From Rhodobacter sp. (GTDB taxonomy: Bacteria > Pseudomonadota > Alphaproteobacteria > Rhodobacterales > Rhodobacteraceae), in contig JADJAB010000033.1 of assembly GCA_016704435.1 (NCBI GenBank), positions 1 through 12,600 on the forward strand: a DNA stretch of 12,600 nucleotides, read 5' to 3'. The position numbers and the translations under genes were made by a program. Of this stretch, positions 12,481 to 12,600 are shown one piece after another. Below the pieces are notes generated by a model that saw nothing but the letters and a program-made list of their open reading frames with translations, was not told where the DNA came from and ran no database searches. Each line of letters begins with the position of its first letter. The first letter of the stretch is position 1.

Positions 12481-12600
12481 TCAGCGTCCAAAATTGACCA
12501 CCTTGCGACGTCGAGATCAGGGCGTTAGGCGACGGAGTTGATCACGGAGTGATGGGCATGTCAGGTCACCACCGGTTCAAATCCCCGGGCCTTGTTCGCT
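12481..12600 (+). other. Possible IS21-like left end and the start of a frame at the window edge
   Basis: GCGTCCAAAATTGACCACC at about 12484-12502 looks like the outer repeat of some IS21-family elements. It is followed by the 5-bp inverted repeat ATCAC-GGA-GTGAT at 12541-12553 and then ATG 12558 (GGAG 8 bases upstream) reading MSGHHRFKSPGLVR to the edge. The frame does not look like the known start of IstA, so the assignment is weak. Confidence 0.22.

Noticed and set aside
12570..12600. tRNA-like T-loop sequence GGTTCAAATCC
   Set aside because: The flanking bases do not pair as a T-stem (ACCGG against CCCCG pairs only two positions), and no anticodon or D arm lies upstream.
1..12600. CRISPR array or rRNA
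   Set aside because: No regularly spaced direct repeats and no conserved rRNA segments were seen in the window.

Overview
The window looks like an accessory stretch of an alphaproteobacterial chromosome or plasmid, most likely from the Rhodobacterales/Rhodobacteraceae. The reasons are high G+C with GC-ending codons, a secreted protein with a VPLPA-type CTERM anchor, CtrA-type TTAA-N7-TTAA boxes, a HicAB pair, and IS66, IS5, IS6 and IS481 family elements. This is inference from sequence features; no database search was possible.

Layout. 1-112: start of a secreted protein on the minus strand. 113-600: little coding, with two doubtful fragments. 601-1227: a small serine recombinase (minus). About 1464-1720: a decayed IS481-type transposase tail. 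1915-2498: a hicA-hicB toxin-antitoxin operon. 2588-3307: a lipoprotein SGNH hydrolase (minus). 3502-4169: a secreted VPLPA-CTERM-type protein with two frameshifts (minus). 4367-4994: a TetR-type regulator with one frameshift (minus). 5047-7563: six small unrecognised genes, all minus, called here A', B', A, B, C and D in transcription order. 7564-8263: non-coding, with a CtrA-like box, long G runs and a perfect 12-bp inverted repeat. 8264-8706: the front third of an IS5-type transposase, cut by a 2,459-bp IS66 element (8707-11165) that carries tnpA, tnpB and a multiply frameshifted tnpC. 11280-12099: a compact IS6-family element with an intact transposase. 12102-12200: the tail of a winged-helix protein. 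12201-12600: no confident gene, with a possible IS end.

The part most worth attention is 5047-7728. A two-gene cassette (A-B) appears to have duplicated and diverged (A'-B'). It is followed by two more small genes, C and D, and then the TetR gene. Full or near-full CtrA boxes lie upstream of A', C and D. This looks like a cell-cycle-regulator-linked set of small alpha-helical proteins of unknown function.

A caution applies throughout. At least ten reading-frame breaks can be seen, in host genes as well as IS genes. In the host genes nearly all are repaired by removing one base, and several lie at short homopolymers. Either the region is decaying or the assembly carries uncorrected insertion errors. 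The intact genes (recombinase, hicAB, SGNH hydrolase, IS66 tnpA/tnpB, IS6 transposase) show that errors are not uniform.
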